Made by a program: the position numbers and the translations under genes | NCBI GenBank assembly: GCA_023398165.1 | Contig: JAEWSQ010000004.1 | Coordinates: 1-35,090, forward strand | From: Spirochaetota bacterium | GTDB taxonomy: Bacteria; Spirochaetota; Spirochaetia; Treponematales; Treponemataceae | DNA length: 35,090 nt | Direction: 5' to 3' | Notes under the pieces: model-generated | What the model was told of the DNA's origin: nothing | Database searches by the model: none | The model's input: only the letters and a program-made list of their open reading frames with translations | In this document: positions 1-9,618 of the stretch, piece by piece | Numbering within the stretch: the stretch's first letter is position 1 | Layout of the letters: every line of letters begins with the position of its first letter

Positions 1-3000
1 TTTGCATTTCCAAAAACTTCTAGGACTGTAATACCGGTAACATTGTCCAGCGCAGCATTGCCGAATACGGCATTGTCATTAATGGTAAGAGAATACGTTC
101 CGCCCCCGTCTACATTGCCGTTAAACCGCACCATCTGAGCCGTTCCTGCGTTATTTGCAGTAATTACGGTGTTTGCTCCAAGGACTGCGTTTCCGTTGTA
201 TGTCTGGTTTCCGGTTGTCGTTATTGTTGCAGTGTTGATTGCTGCTGCACCCGTAACTTCTAATGAAGCGGTTCCTGTAATGGTATCGTTAATATCAGCA
301 TTACCGTTTATATAAAAGGCTCCTACGTTTGAAACGGGATCATTACATTCGGCATTTCCTATAATGCTCAGATCATTTGTTGCGCCGAGTATCTGTCCTG
401 TAAACGTTACTAACGTTCCTGTCAGCACTGCATCCGCTCCAAGCGTTACATCGCCGGTATATGTCTGTGCTCCCGTTGTCGTTATTGTTGTGGTGTTGAT
501 ATCAGCGGTGCCTGAAATATCTATACTGCCTGTTCCGGTAACAGCGCCGTTAAACTCAGCATTGCCTGTTATATCAAAATTTCCAATTCCGCTTACCGCT
601 CCTGTAAAATCGACATTACCGGTAATCGTCAGATTATGAGCGGCTCCTGTTGTTGTTCCTAAAATGCTTGTGAGAGCTGTACCGCTGTCAATTTCTGCAT
701 TTGCTCCCAGAGTCAGATTGTCTAAGGTTACCGCATCGCTGCTCGTCTGCAGTGTTCCATACAGCGTCGTGTTTCTTGTGTGCGCTGCAATCGTATGACT
801 TATGCCGTCATTAAAAATAAAGACATCTGCAGCATTGTCGCCCAGGGTTAGTATTCCGCTTGTATTAAAAGCAGCGGCATCTGTCACCGTAAGATTTTGA
901 TTAAAGGTAATGCCGACCGCATTCGCACTGCCCTGAGTAAGTGTCGTGACTGTAAGAGGATTCGTAAAGGTAATGCTGCCGCCCGTTTTAGCTATGACCA
1001 TGTTTTGAATGGTATGCGTTCCCGGATTTACCTGCTGCACACCAGTTCCGTCAAACGTTAGTGTTCCCGGATCTGCATCGATGGTTCCTGTAACGGTCAA
1101 ATCTCCCGTTAGAGTAAGATTTCCAGTTACTGTTGCCGTTCCCGACTGCACATCGAGACTCGCTATGGTTCCTGTCGGGAGATTTACGGTGCCTGTGGTG
1201 ATTATTCCTGTTGTATTGTATACCGGGCTTGCTATGGTTAACCCGCCTGCATCTCCGCTTAAGGTTGTACTGCTGCCGCTTGTAAATGTTATACGGCTTA
1301 CCGTCTGAAGCGTTGTCCCGTTTGTTGATGCAATAGTACCATTGCCGGCTGTGACGGCCGATGTGATGGCTTCTGTATAATTTTCAAAACTGAGTATATA
1401 ATTTGAGTTTCCAACCGCTATAGTTCCATTATTCGTAAGTGTATTTGTAACCGTAACATTATTTCCAAGATTAAAGGCAGCCCCTGCATCTACGGTTACG
1501 AATGCTGTACTGAATGCAGAACCGGGACTTGCGACCATTCCGTTTATCACAAGAGAGCCGAATGTTATGCTCGTATGTACGGTGCCTGCGCTATATTCCC
1601 ACAACCCTGCAGATCCTGCAGGAAGGTTTACCGTACCCGCTCCGTTTGAATACACTGTGCCGTTATTCGTAAAGGCAGCACAGGTAATATTTTGTCCGTT
1701 CAGTGTCACCGATGCATCTGCAGCAATGGTAAGAGATGCAAGATTAATGGCAGTTGCTAAGGAAGGGAATCTGTTGCTTCCGGCTGATACATCGGGAATT
1801 TCTACGGTGCGGGTTCCGTCTGCTGCCGGTACTATTCCTGTATTCCAGTTGCCGGGAGTATCCCAGTCTGTGCTCGTATTTCCCGACCAGACAAAAACAA
1901 CGGTGCCCGATAAAATATTCCAGCCGTTTGAAAATCCGGCGGGAGAGCTGTTCGTAGCAGTATATATACCGCCTGTTACCGTAAGAGTTCCCGTAACATC
2001 AATATAATCACCGCCGAGCTGCGATGAACTTAGAGCTATACTTCCAGAACCATTTATTATTAATAAGGATGGATCAGTTCCGCTCAGCGTTAAAGTATTG
2101 CTGACTTCTATTGCTCCATTAATTGTGAGCGTCTGTCCGCCTTCATCGCTGCAGGTTACATTATAAAAATTTGTTGCATCACTAATAACAAGAGGAATTC
2201 CGCCTGAAGGATCAAAGGTGACGGTATTATTATTATGAACTAGTGCTGCAGCTGCAGCTGCATTAGACCAGTTTCCTTCTACCGTAATTCCTGCACCAAG
2301 AGAGAGTGTGCCGCTTACAATACTTACACTGCCGAGCGTTCCGCCTCCGCTTAATGAAACTGCACTTCCGTCAATGGTAACGAGTCCCGTGGCCTCAAGT
2401 GAGGTGCTTACTGTGACGGTATTTGTGGTTTGGAAAATAACAGAAGCAAACTCAGAGCCTCCTGTATCAAAGTTCTGAGCATTACTACCGGTAAAAGTGA
2501 GCGCCGGCAGATCTGTTACAAGAGGTGTCCCGTTTGTGAGTGAAAAATTTCCATTCACAGAAAGGCTGTTAGTATTACCGTCAAGGTCTGCACCCATACT
2601 GATATTTTGCGCAGTCCCGCCGTTCACTGCAGTCAGCACTGCAGCAGCTCCGAGCGTTACATTTCCTGTATAGGTCTGTGTTCCTGTTGTCGTTATGGTT
2701 GTGGTGTTAATATCAGTTGTACCCGTTACTTCTACAGTTCCGGTTCCAGTCACTGATCCTGTGAAATCTGCGGTTCCGCCTACTGTTAATGCTGTTACAC
2801 CGCTGACACTGTCGCCTGCTGTATCGCCGAATACGGCATTATCATTAATGGTAAGACTGTGAGAAGCTCCTGTTATGTTGCCGCTGAATGTTACAGTCTG
2901 AGCGGATCCCGAATTATTTGCAGTGAGCGATGCATTTGCTCCGAGCGTTACATCTCCCGTATATTCCTGAGTTCCTGTTGTCGTTATGGTGGTGGTGTTA

Positions 3001-4578
3001 ATATCAGTTGTACCTGAGACGCTTATACTGCCGGTTCCCGTTATTGTATTTCCGAATACCGCATCTCCGTTTATGTCTATAGTTGTTACGGTATCTATGG
3101 TACCTGTGAAATCTGCATTACCGTTTACTGTTAAGATTCCTATTGCGCTCACGTTTCCTACAAAATCAGCCGCAGAGGCTGTTACAGTTAAATCATTACC
3201 CGATCCTGTTGTCGTTCCGTTAATGCTTGTGAGAGCTGTACCGCTTTCTATATCTGAATTAGAGCCGAGCGTTAGATTATCCAGTGTTAGTAGATCATCG
3301 CTCGTCTGCAGTGTTCCATACAGTGTTGTGTTTCTTGTATGCGCTGCAATTGTATGACTCATGCCGTCATTAAAAATAAAGATATCTGCAGCATTGTCGC
3401 CCAGGGTTACTATTCCGCTTGTGTTAAAGGCGACTGCATTAGTCACCGTAAGATTCTCTTCAAACGTAATTCCCACAGCATTCACACTTCCCTGACTAAG
3501 GGTTACTGCCGTTAACGGATTCGTAGTAAAACTGATGCTGCCGCCTGTTTTGGCTATATCAATTGTATTAAATGTATTCGGTACTCCCGCCCCGTTTAAA
3601 CCGGGATTGACGGTCTGATCACCCGTTCCCGTAAAACGTATGGTTCCGCTGTTTGCATCAAAACTCGAAGCTGTTACAGGAAGTGAAAGATTACCGCCGA
3701 GGCTTAACACGCCGCTTGTCGACATAAGACTTCCCGTGACCGTGAGGTTTCCCGTTACGGTGTTCGCTCCTGATAAACTCAATGCACCCCCGACATCAGC
3801 TGTCGTATTTACAGTGAGTGCATTTGCACTTGCCGTTCCGGACTGCACATTGAGACTTCCTATTGTTCCTGAGCTGAGACTTACAGCACCTGTGGTGATT
3901 ATTCCTGTTGTATTGTATACCGGACTCGCAATAGTTATACCGCCGGTACCCCCGTTTATGGTTGCCGTGCTTCCGTTCGTGAATGTTACACGGCTTACGG
4001 TTTGAGCAGGACCTGCGGCCTTTGTCGAAGTTATTGTTCCGTCTTCTATGCTTACAGCTGACGCAGCACCTTCTGTATACGTTAAAAACCTGAGTTCATA
4101 ATCCGTAATAACAATAGAGCCGTTATTCGTAAGCGTATTGGTGACCGTTACATTATTTCCAAGGTTAAATACTGCACCGGCTCCTACCGTAACGAGCGCT
4201 GTACTGAATGTACTTCCCGGGCTTGCAGCCGTCCCGTTTATTGTAAGGCTGCCGAATGTTATTCCGGTATGGATTGTTCCCGCTGTATATTCCCAGGAGC
4301 CCGCACTTCCCGCAGGAAGACTTATTGTTCCCCCCCCGCTTGAATATACGGTGCCGCTGTTGGTAAAGGTTGAACTGCATGAAATATTTCTGCCGTTTAG
4401 AGTTAAAGAAGCCCCGGATTCAATAGTCAGATCGGCTGCCGAAACATCTGCATTAAGAACAGGAAATACGGAGGCGGATGACGGAATAGTAATTTTTGCA
4501 CTGCCTGCAGCAGAAGGAGCGACACCGTTATTCCAGTTGGAAGGCAAATCCCACTGAGTAGTGGTACCGGTCCACACG
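1..4578 (-). repeat. Tandem ~2.7 kb internal duplication in the adhesin gene
   Basis: The module beginning at the W-x-G signature near 4578 recurs from about 1892 and continues off the left edge. The offset is about 2690 bp in the first half and about 2560 bp further on, because the upstream copy has some 45 extra codons near 3650-3830. Blocks 741-850 and 3300-3409 are nearly identical in nucleotides (about 93% by eye). Other matched pairs are 1193-1240 with 3889-3937 and 1400-1560 with about 4100-4260. Nested inside are shorter units of roughly 88-97 codons carrying the TQTYTG motif. Confidence 0.85.
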
Positions 4579-6929
4579 AAGGCATTTGCATCGCCTAAAA
4601 CCCATCCAGCAGGAGGCGTTCCGCTTGAATGATACGCAGTATAGATAAAGCCGCTGATGAGGGGAGCACCCGCTGCTACATTAAGATAATCACCGGAAGA
4701 CTGGTTTGAAGGTATTGCAATAGAGCCCCCTGAGCCTCCGACCGAAAGCAAAGAAAGGGCAGAACTTCCGGTAAGTTTAAGAGTTGAAACGGAAATTGAA
4801 CCTGCAAAACTTATAGTTTTTCCGCCCTGATTTATACATGAAAGTGTTCCTATTTGGGTTTTGGAAGCCGTTCCGCTTCCGGTAATCGTAAGCGTACCTG
4901 AGGGAATGGCATATATAGTACGCAGACCCGCATTAACCTGTCCGCCTGAGCTGTTGTTAAAAGAAGTGACCACATACATATCAGAGGAAGGAGTAAAGAC
5001 AGCACCAGCATCAAAACTGATATTTGCAATCGGCGAATACGACGGATACAAGGCCTGCCATGATGATGTACCGGTAAAGTTCAGTGTCCCTGCTGCACTG
5101 TTGATTTTTCCGGTTCCTTCCAGAATCATATTTGAAACAGTGAGAGTATTGGTTATAGTAATCTGAGCATTATTCTTTATAGTAATGCCGTTAACATGTG
5201 AAGCCGTAGAAAAATCGGGGTAATTTGGAACACCGGAGGGAATAATAACATTTGCGGCAGGCAGATTTGCAATAGAACCAAGTCCTGTCCAGTTTGCAAG
5301 GTTATTCCACACAGAACTTGCAGATCCGTTCCAAGTAATTTCATCCTGTATATAACGAATCTCGCCGAGATCCATAGAATCATCAGGTGTTCTGACTGTT
5401 ACGATAATACCGTCGCCGGGATCTATTGCACCGGCGCTTACAATATTAAACACTATTGATACCGGAGTTCCTGCGGCTGTAACTGAAACTAAACCGCTTG
5501 TATCTGCCGAAAGAACTGTGCCGTCAACGGTATACGACTCAGCAGTTGCAGCATTATTATTTACTATATCAACATCATAATTGAACGTAACAAGAGAATC
5601 TCCTGTACCTGTTACATCAAGTGTTACCGTTATTGTACCCGGAAGTACACTACCTGACGTGCTCATAGTATAGGTTGTCGGGCTTCCGTAAGGTTTTGGT
5701 AAAAAATCCCCCAAAGGAAGATAGTTTATCTTACTTTCACCCCAGTTAACATTAGCACCGGATGCAGGAATATATAAAGCAGATTCCCCGTCCCCATAAA
5801 TATTTGTGGCATTACCTGTATTCATATTGCCGTATAATGTATCTGTGATGATAAGTGTGGCTCCGGATGAAAGGTATAAATTATGATTTTGATTATTCGC
5901 GCTGTCAAAACCATATGCAACAACAGATCCGGTACCACTTGACCCCTTTCCCATAAACTCAACATTACCACCGGCTCCGCCTGTAAAATCAGCACTGAGT
6001 ATAAGACGGTTGGTTATTGTCAACGTATTATTATTGAGTTTTACCATAATCTTATTCGCACCGGCAGCGTTAAAAGTCAGGTCTCCGGTATGAGTAACAT
6101 TTTTATGCAGAATAATAAGAACTGCCTGCGTTCCGTCTATGAGAGGAACGACATTCACACCGTCGGACAAACGCCGCCAGTTTGCGGCAGTATTCCAGTC
6201 GCCTGCTGCAGCATTTATCCATTCATAGGTGTATGCATAATACCCTGTAGGCGTTGTACCGGTAACGGGGCCTGCGATAGTTCCGTTTGTGGTGTCTATT
6301 GAACCGGTGTTTGCTAAACCGTTTACAGTAGAAATATGACCATTATTCGTCATTGTTCCGGAATGGGTAATGGTATTTGAAGAAGTAATTGTCCCGCCGT
6401 TTGTAACAGTCCCTGCAGAAGTAAATGTAGTCACATCTATGGTACCGTTATTTGATATAGTACTGCCTGAGAAACTGTTTAAATTCGGTATATTTAAATC
6501 CCCTGATGCTGCATTGATAATGGAATTATTGTTAGTAAAGGTATTTGTAGAGTTAACAATTCCAAGGTTTATTAACGTTCCATTTATGGTCAAGGGATTA
6601 GGAAGACTGAGCGTTATACCCTCAAGCACTATAGCATTAACACCTGCAGGGAGAGTATAGTTCATAGGGATAGAAAGGTTTGTACCCACAAGAAAAATAT
6701 CACCTGCCGCAGGTGCAGTGTTCGGAAGACCCCAGTTTGCATTATCAGCAAAAATAGCAGCATATTCAGTTTGAACTCCTGCATACGTTTGAAAATTTCC
6801 GGCATTGTAGCGTTTATATGCGGCAAAACCCGAGGAAAGCGTGAAAACCACAAAGAGAAGACCCGCAGCGGCTTTTAGCAGCTTGGAGCGGCGGTTTATT
6901 ATACAGCACAAAATCAGCTCTTTTTTCAC
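1..6929 (-). CDS. Giant exported beta-helix adhesin, N-terminal 2309 codons (3' end outside window)
   Basis: I read this frame through to base 3 and found no stop codon. I chose the GTG at 6929 because GGAGG lies 5 nt upstream; an in-frame ATG at 6941 would sit before that ribosome site. A signal peptide follows (MKKELILCC..., hydrophobic LLFVVFTLSSGFAA, cleavage near residue 36). The mature protein is a Ser/Thr/Gly/Asn-rich series of short strands (NNGTI, TNTLTN, LTVTG) typical of right-handed beta-helix adhesins. Four modules begin with a W...NW signature: near 6190, 5315 (WNNLANWTGLG), 4565 (VWTGTTTQWDLPSNWNNG) and 1880 (VWSGNTSTDWDTPGNWNTG). Filamentous-haemagglutinin-like TTTGTQTYTGNVTLGA repeats occur near 2970, 2675, 465 and 205. 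No secretion barrel or anchor is visible because the C-terminus is missing. Adhesion is inferred from architecture only. Confidence 0.88.
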   Translation of the reverse strand, partial: MKKELILCCIINRRSKLLKAAAGLLFVVFTLSSGFAAYKRYNAGNFQTYAGVQTEYAAIFADNANWGLPNTAPAAGDIFLVGTNLSIPMNYTLPAGVNAIVLEGITLSLPNPLTINGTLINLGIVNSTNTFTNNNSIINAASGDLNIPNLNSFSGSTISNNGTIDVTTFTSAGTVTNGGTITSSNTITHSGTMTNNGHISTVNGLANTGSIDTTNGTIAGPVTGTTPTGYYAYTYEWINAAAGDWNTAANWRRLSDGVNVVPLIDGTQAVLIILHKNVTHTGDLTFNAAGANKIMVKLNNNTLTITNRLILSADFTGGAGGNVEFMGKGSSGTGSVVAYGFDSANNQNHNLYLSSGATLIITDTLYGNMNTGNATNIYGDGESALYIPASGANVNWGESKINYLPLGDFLPKPYGSPTTYTMSTSGSVLPGTITVTLDVTGTGDSLVTFNYDVDIVNNNAATAESYTVDGTVLSADTSGLVSVTAAGTPVSIVFNIVSAGAIDPGDGIIVTVRTPDDSMDLGEIRYIQDEITWNGSASSVWNNLANWTGLGSIANLPAANVIIPSGVPNYPDFSTASHVNGITIKNNAQITITNTLTVSNMILEGTGKINSAAGTLNFTGTSSWQALYPSYSPIANISFDAGAVFTPSSDMYVVTSFNNSSGGQVNAGLRTIYAIPSGTLTITGSGTASKTQIGTLSCINQGGKTISFAGSISVSTLKLTGSSALSLLSVGGSGGSIAIPSNQSSGDYLNVAAGAPLISGFIYTAYHSSGTPPAGWVLGDANAFVWTGTTTQWDLPSNWNNGVAPSAAGSAKITIPSSASVFPVLNADVSAADLTIESGASLTLNGRNISCSSTFTNSGTVYSSGGGTISLPAGSAGSWEYTAGTIHTGITFGSLTINGTAASPGSTFSTALVTVGAGAVFNLGNNVTVTNTLTNNGSIVITDYELRFLTYTEGAASAVSIEDGTITSTKAAGPAQTVSRVTFTNGSTATINGGTGGITIASPVYNTTGIITTGAVSLSSGTIGSLNVQSGTASANALTVNTTADVGGALSLSGANTVTGNLTVTGSLMSTSGVLSLGGNLSLPVTASSFDANSGTIRFTGTGDQTVNPGLNGAGVPNTFNTIDIAKTGGSISFTTNPLTAVTLSQGSVNAVGITFEENLTVTNAVAFNTSGIVTLGDNAADIFIFNDGMSHTIAAHTRNTTLYGTLQTSDDLLTLDNLTLGSNSDIESGTALTSINGTTTGSGNDLTVTASAADFVGNVSAIGILTVNGNADFTGTIDTVTTIDINGDAVFGNTITGTGSISVSGTTDINTTTITTTGTQEYTGDVTLGANASLTANNSGSAQTVTFSGNITGASHSLTINDNAVFGDTAGDSVSGVTALTVGGTADFTGSVTGTGTVEVTGTTDINTTTITTTGTQTYTGNVTLGAAAVLTAVNGGTAQNISMGADLDGNTNSLSVNGNFSLTNGTPLVTDLPALTFTGSNAQNFDTGGSEFASVIFQTTNTVTVSTSLEATGLVTIDGSAVSLSGGGTLGSVSIVSGTLSLGAGITVEGNWSNAAAAAALVHNNNTVTFDPSGGIPLVISDATNFYNVTCSDEGGQTLTINGAIEVSNTLTLSGTDPSLLIINGSGSIALSSSQLGGDYIDVTGTLTVTGGIYTATNSSPAGFSNGWNILSGTVVFVWSGNTSTDWDTPGNWNTGIVPAADGTRTVEIPDVSAGSNRFPSLATAINLASLTIAADASVTLNGQNITCAAFTNNGTVYSNGAGTVNLPAGSAGLWEYSAGTVHTSITFGSLVINGMVASPGSAFSTAFVTVDAGAAFNLGNNVTVTNTLTNNGTIAVGNSNYILSFENYTEAITSAVTAGNGTIASTNGTTLQTVSRITFTSGSSTTLSGDAGGLTIASPVYNTTGIITTGTVNLPTGTIASLDVQSGTATVTGNLTLTGDLTVTGTIDADPGTLTFDGTGVQQVNPGTHTIQNMVIAKTGGSITFTNPLTVTTLTQGSANAVGITFNQNLTVTDAAAFNTSGILTLGDNAADVFIFNDGISHTIAAHTRNTTLYGTLQTSSDAVTLDNLTLGANAEIDSGTALTSILGTTTGAAHNLTITGNVDFTGAVSGIGNFDITGNAEFNGAVTGTGSIDISGTADINTTTITTTGAQTYTGDVTLGADAVLTGTLVTFTGQILGATNDLSIIGNAECNDPVSNVGAFYINGNADINDTITGTASLEVTGAAAINTATITTTGNQTYNGNAVLGANTVITANNAGTAQMVRFNGNVDGGGTYSLTINDNAVFGNAALDNVTGITVLEVFGNA
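4330..4337 (-). repeat. G8 homopolymer in adhesin coding strand
   Basis: Eight C on the plus strand read as GGGGGGGG in the coding strand, encoding Gly-Gly-Gly in the segment SSGGGTISLPAG. The equivalent site in the second module copy (near 1640) has no homopolymer. Slippage here would truncate the protein. Confidence 0.75.
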
Positions 6930-6946
6930 AGTATCCTCCATAGTGT

Positions 6947-6975
6947 AGTATACTGCAAAAAGACCGATTTATCAG
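6947..6975 (-). promoter_or_regulatory. Sigma-70-like promoter of the giant adhesin
   Basis: On the minus strand, CTGATA (6975-6970) is followed after 17 nt by TATACT (6952-6947). Transcription would begin near 6940, leaving a short leader that contains the GGAGG ribosome site of the GTG start. The -35 is one base off TTGATA. Confidence 0.5.
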
Positions 6976-7014
6976 CTGATATGTTACAAAATGGAGAAAT
7001 TTATCTGCAGATTT

Positions 7015-7740
7015 TTATATGAACTTCTCTATCCTGTACCGTCCCCGTTGTACCGTTCCCTTCCCGTACTGAATAGAACTTTGCGGGCATCTGTTAATAC
7101 ACCTCATACATTGAAAGCACTTCGAGCTCCATGACGGTTTCCCGTTTTTCATACTGATAGTCTTAGCCGGGCATTCCCTCGCACACAGACCGCAGCCGTT
7201 GCATTTTTCATCCGTATAAAACGGTTTAGTCGTGCGGGCAAATGCATTAAAACCTCTGCTCCCGAAGTTCGAAAGAAGGGAGGCCATCGGACCTTCCTCA
7301 ACCTTGTAGACAGCTTTACCTTCCTGTATTTCCTTCCCAATAAGCCTAAGAAACTCTTCCGCGTCCCGTAATTTCGCAGCAGCTTCTTCATCACTGTCCA
7401 AATTGGAACCTACAACATAATTATTGGGCATTGCCAGTGAGTATGCACTGTGCAGATAAAATACTTTCGAAAGGTTTTTCATTGCATGACCGGCATTTGC
7501 TCCGCAGGTGCACACTCCGTAGGTAAAAGCATTTGTGTTGGGAAGAGACTTCGCAAAATTCAGCATTGGTTCCGCAGCTCCCCATGCATAAATCGGAAAA
7601 ACAAGCCCTACACGTTCAGCATTGTCCAGCTCCGGTACTGCTTGTAAAGAAATAATATCAACAGCAGCATCTCCTGTAAATTGTGCCAGTTTTTGTGCTG
7701 CCCATTTTGAATTGCCGGTTCCTGAAAAATAGTAAATCAT
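7015..7740 (-). CDS. EFR1-type flavodoxin/ferredoxin fusion protein
   Basis: The 241-residue protein has two parts. An N-terminal flavodoxin-like domain begins MIYYFSGTGNS, and SGTGNS is the FMN phosphate-binding loop. The C-terminal 2x[4Fe-4S] ferredoxin domain has CNGCGLCARECP and CFQCMRCINRCP, with all eight cysteines present. This matches the EFR1 family of flavin/ferredoxin electron-transfer proteins; the physiological partner is unknown. No signal peptide is seen, so it should be cytoplasmic. Its ATG overlaps the stop of the upstream hydrolase gene (ATGA), and AGAGGAG lies just upstream, so the two are translationally coupled. Confidence 0.9.
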   Translation of the reverse strand: MIYYFSGTGNSKWAAQKLAQFTGDAAVDIISLQAVPELDNAERVGLVFPIYAWGAAEPMLNFAKSLPNTNAFTYGVCTCGANAGHAMKNLSKVFYLHSAYSLAMPNNYVVGSNLDSDEEAAAKLRDAEEFLRLIGKEIQEGKAVYKVEEGPMASLLSNFGSRGFNAFARTTKPFYTDEKCNGCGLCARECPAKTISMKNGKPSWSSKCFQCMRCINRCPQSSIQYGKGTVQRGRYRIEKFI

Positions 7741-8459
7741 TGCATTTCTCCTCTTTGTTTTTGAATAAAATCAGTAATTGCCTCTACAGTTATGTTCTGC
7801 TGTTCCTCTGCTGATATAGTTGCGTCTGGATCGCCTTTTTGTTTGCCGTAATTGCCGAACTGCGCATGGTTCCCGCCTTCAATGATGACAATATTATCTG
7901 TATAGCTAATGTTTTTTTCAAGATTACTGTTGAATGAGCCGTACACGGTAAGCGATTTCTCACTCGGGTAATCACCGTACAAATATGCGCCCAGGAGAAT
8001 AAGCCCGGTAACCTTATCCGCATTTTTTGAAGCATATTGTGAAGCCATAGCGCCGCCCAGGGAATGCCCTGCTATGTACCAGCTCTTTATTTCCGGAACT
8101 AGGTCGTATACCGTATCGGCTTCGTTTATACCTAAAAAAGCCATATTTCGAGGCATTGAGACAAGAACACAGGTAAAACCCTTATTTTTTAGTTTGATGA
8201 GCAGGGGGCTGTAAGAGGTATATTCAACCTTGGCACCGGGATAGAATAGTATACCTATGCTGTTTGGCTTTTCCGGATGGAATATTATGAGGTTGTGAGT
8301 ATAGGTTATACCTGTTTCTTTTTTAAGAGCATCTATAACGTCATTCTCTGCATGATAATAATCAGCCGTCCAAAGAAGAAAAAGTGCTGATACCGCAAAT
8401 GTCATCAGCACTAGAATTATAAGTGAAATTGTAAGTATCTTAATACCGCGTTGTTTCAT
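7737..8459 (-). CDS. Membrane-anchored alpha/beta hydrolase
   Basis: About 240 residues. An N-terminal hydrophobic helix (ILTISLIILVLMTFAVSALF) is likely an uncleaved anchor, putting the catalytic domain outside the cytoplasmic membrane. The nucleophile elbow GHSLGG is in mid-protein and a late GGNHAQFG segment could supply the catalytic His; IVIIEGG precedes it. I chose the ATG at 8459 because AAGGAAG lies 7 nt upstream; a start at 8486 would place the ribosome site inside the gene. The substrate is unknown: esterase, lipase or dienelactone-hydrolase-like activity would all fit. A weak promoter (TTACCT, 17 nt, TATAAT) can be read upstream. It forms an overlapping pair with the flavodoxin/ferredoxin gene. 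Confidence 0.82.
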   Translation of the reverse strand: MKQRGIKILTISLIILVLMTFAVSALFLLWTADYYHAENDVIDALKKETGITYTHNLIIFHPEKPNSIGILFYPGAKVEYTSYSPLLIKLKNKGFTCVLVSMPRNMAFLGINEADTVYDLVPEIKSWYIAGHSLGGAMASQYASKNADKVTGLILLGAYLYGDYPSEKSLTVYGSFNSNLEKNISYTDNIVIIEGGNHAQFGNYGKQKGDPDATISAEEQQNITVEAITDFIQKQRGEMQ

Positions 8460-8519
8460 TAACGTTCTTCCTTTCCTCCGTTGCAAACATCAATTATAAA
8501 CCAAAATGTATACAAAGGT

Positions 8520-8556
8520 AACCGCTAATAGACGCGAATGAACGCTCATCAACACC
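8520..8556. repeat. Fragment of dispersed intergenic repeat
   Basis: The stretch containing CCGCTAATAGACGCGAATGA resembles the reverse complement of 9438-9462 (CCGCGAATAAACGCGAATAC). Both look like pieces of one degenerate GCGAATnAACGC family of intergenic repeats. Confidence 0.4.
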
Positions 8557-8595
8557 AAGTGAAACACTGAAACTCGAGAATGCGCCGACTATTTT

Positions 8596-9324
8596 TTAAT
8601 CAGGTTTTTTAATCGTAAATGGTCCGGTAAAACCCAGGTCGCTGCTGTCAAGAACATTACTGGTATTAAACCCAACGGTAACCCCATTTAGTTTTTCATA
8701 ACCTTCTCCCTGTATTCCCTTTACATAGAGTTCTTTATCATAAAGCGATTCATTTACATTGCTAAGATCAAACCGGTTATTAATCAATTTTTGCATGTCT
8801 GCATATGTAATACCTTCTAACGTAAACATAAAATATACTCTTGAACTAGTTAATCCTGAATTTGAGTATGACGGAGCCTCTGATAACGTAAAAGTATTTA
8901 TACTCGAATCATACGACAGTTTTGGCTTATTGGTAATAGTAAATTCACCCTTCCCCCCAACCGCTTTCAATTGAACTTCCTCGGAATATGTCCTCCCCAA
9001 ACTTGACGATGACAATCTAATTTTATACGAATAGGGCACATCTTTCTCAACGAACTCGTCAATAAAAGTATGAACCCCTTTCTTTAAGACTAAATCAGAA
9101 TTCCAAATAGACATATAGTTATGTTCTTGGTCTTCATTACTTCTTTCTCTGTAAACAGCTACATAATCCGTATCTTCACCAAAAGCAATACTAAGCTTGT
9201 TTCCCTGCTCAGTTGCCTCAACTGTCAAAATTCCCGTTGCATCCGTTACCGGTTTCGGCGCCGTATCACATGACACAATCAACAGTACGAGCATCATGCT
9301 CATAAAAAACAGATTTTTTTTCAT
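8596..9324 (-). CDS. Small lipoprotein with fibronectin-III-like domain
   Basis: The 242-residue protein starts with a lipoprotein signal: MKKN, a hydrophobic stretch and the lipobox I-V-S-C with Cys19. Residues about 33-120 look like a fibronectin-III or similar beta-sandwich domain (KLSIAFGEDTDYVAVYRE ... YSYKIRLSS). The rest is beta-rich and not recognised. The ribosome site GGGAG lies upstream of the ATG. It is transcribed divergently from the exported Ig-fold gene at 9676 and has its own strong promoter. A surface or periplasmic lipid-anchored location is expected; function is unknown. Confidence 0.82.
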   Translation of the reverse strand: MKKNLFFMSMMLVLLIVSCDTAPKPVTDATGILTVEATEQGNKLSIAFGEDTDYVAVYRERSNEDQEHNYMSIWNSDLVLKKGVHTFIDEFVEKDVPYSYKIRLSSSSLGRTYSEEVQLKAVGGKGEFTITNKPKLSYDSSINTFTLSEAPSYSNSGLTSSRVYFMFTLEGITYADMQKLINNRFDLSNVNESLYDKELYVKGIQGEGYEKLNGVTVGFNTSNVLDSSDLGFTGPFTIKKPD

Positions 9325-9382
9325 CTTTCACTCCCTTATTAATGTCCTGCTTTATCTATTTATATACAAAGTCTAAAGTTAA

Positions 9383-9411
9383 ATTTTACCAGCGATTTGA
9401 TTTTTTGTCAA
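9383..9411 (-). promoter_or_regulatory. Sigma-70 promoter of the small lipoprotein gene
   Basis: TTGACA (9411-9406) and TAAAAT (9388-9383) on the minus strand are separated by 17 nt. An A-rich tract directly upstream of the -35 resembles an UP element. The leader is about 50 nt and ends in GGGAGTGAAAG before the ATG. Confidence 0.7.
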
Positions 9412-9429
9412 TTTTTTTTTATTTTCCTG

Positions 9430-9570
9430 CACCATTCTGTATTCGCGTTTATTCGCGGTTCCTTTTTCTTTCCCTAGCGCCTTTGCTCTGCCCTAACATC
9501 TGTGTTGCCGAAGCTCGTGAGAGCTTAAGGCGCTGTGTGCATCTGTGGTTAATTCTCTCTTCATTCTTCT
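9430..9570. repeat. Degenerate dispersed intergenic repeat with stem-loop (no gene)
   Basis: This part of the 351-bp gap contains ATTCGCGTTTATTCGCGGTT, AGCGCCTTTGCTCTGCC and CATCTGTGGTTAATTC. Such phrases are typical of non-coding dispersed repeats that recur in many bacterial genomes. It can fold: AGCGCCTT (9476-9483) pairs with AAGGCGCT (9527-9534), with an inner hairpin AAGCTC (9511-9516) and GAGCTT (9521-9526). An open frame crosses it (9342-9632) but the product is low-complexity and I do not believe it is a gene. Confidence 0.5.
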
Positions 9571-9618
9571 TTCTTAAAATATGCGGTGTCTCGCGGCTCA
9601 TTTTTCTGGAAAAAATGA

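Noticed and set aside
364..5166. Several plus-strand open frames of 90-146 codons inside the adhesin region
   Set aside because: They all lie in one frame antisense to the long minus-strand gene, repeat as it repeats, and have no ribosome sites. They are shadows of the repetitive adhesin.
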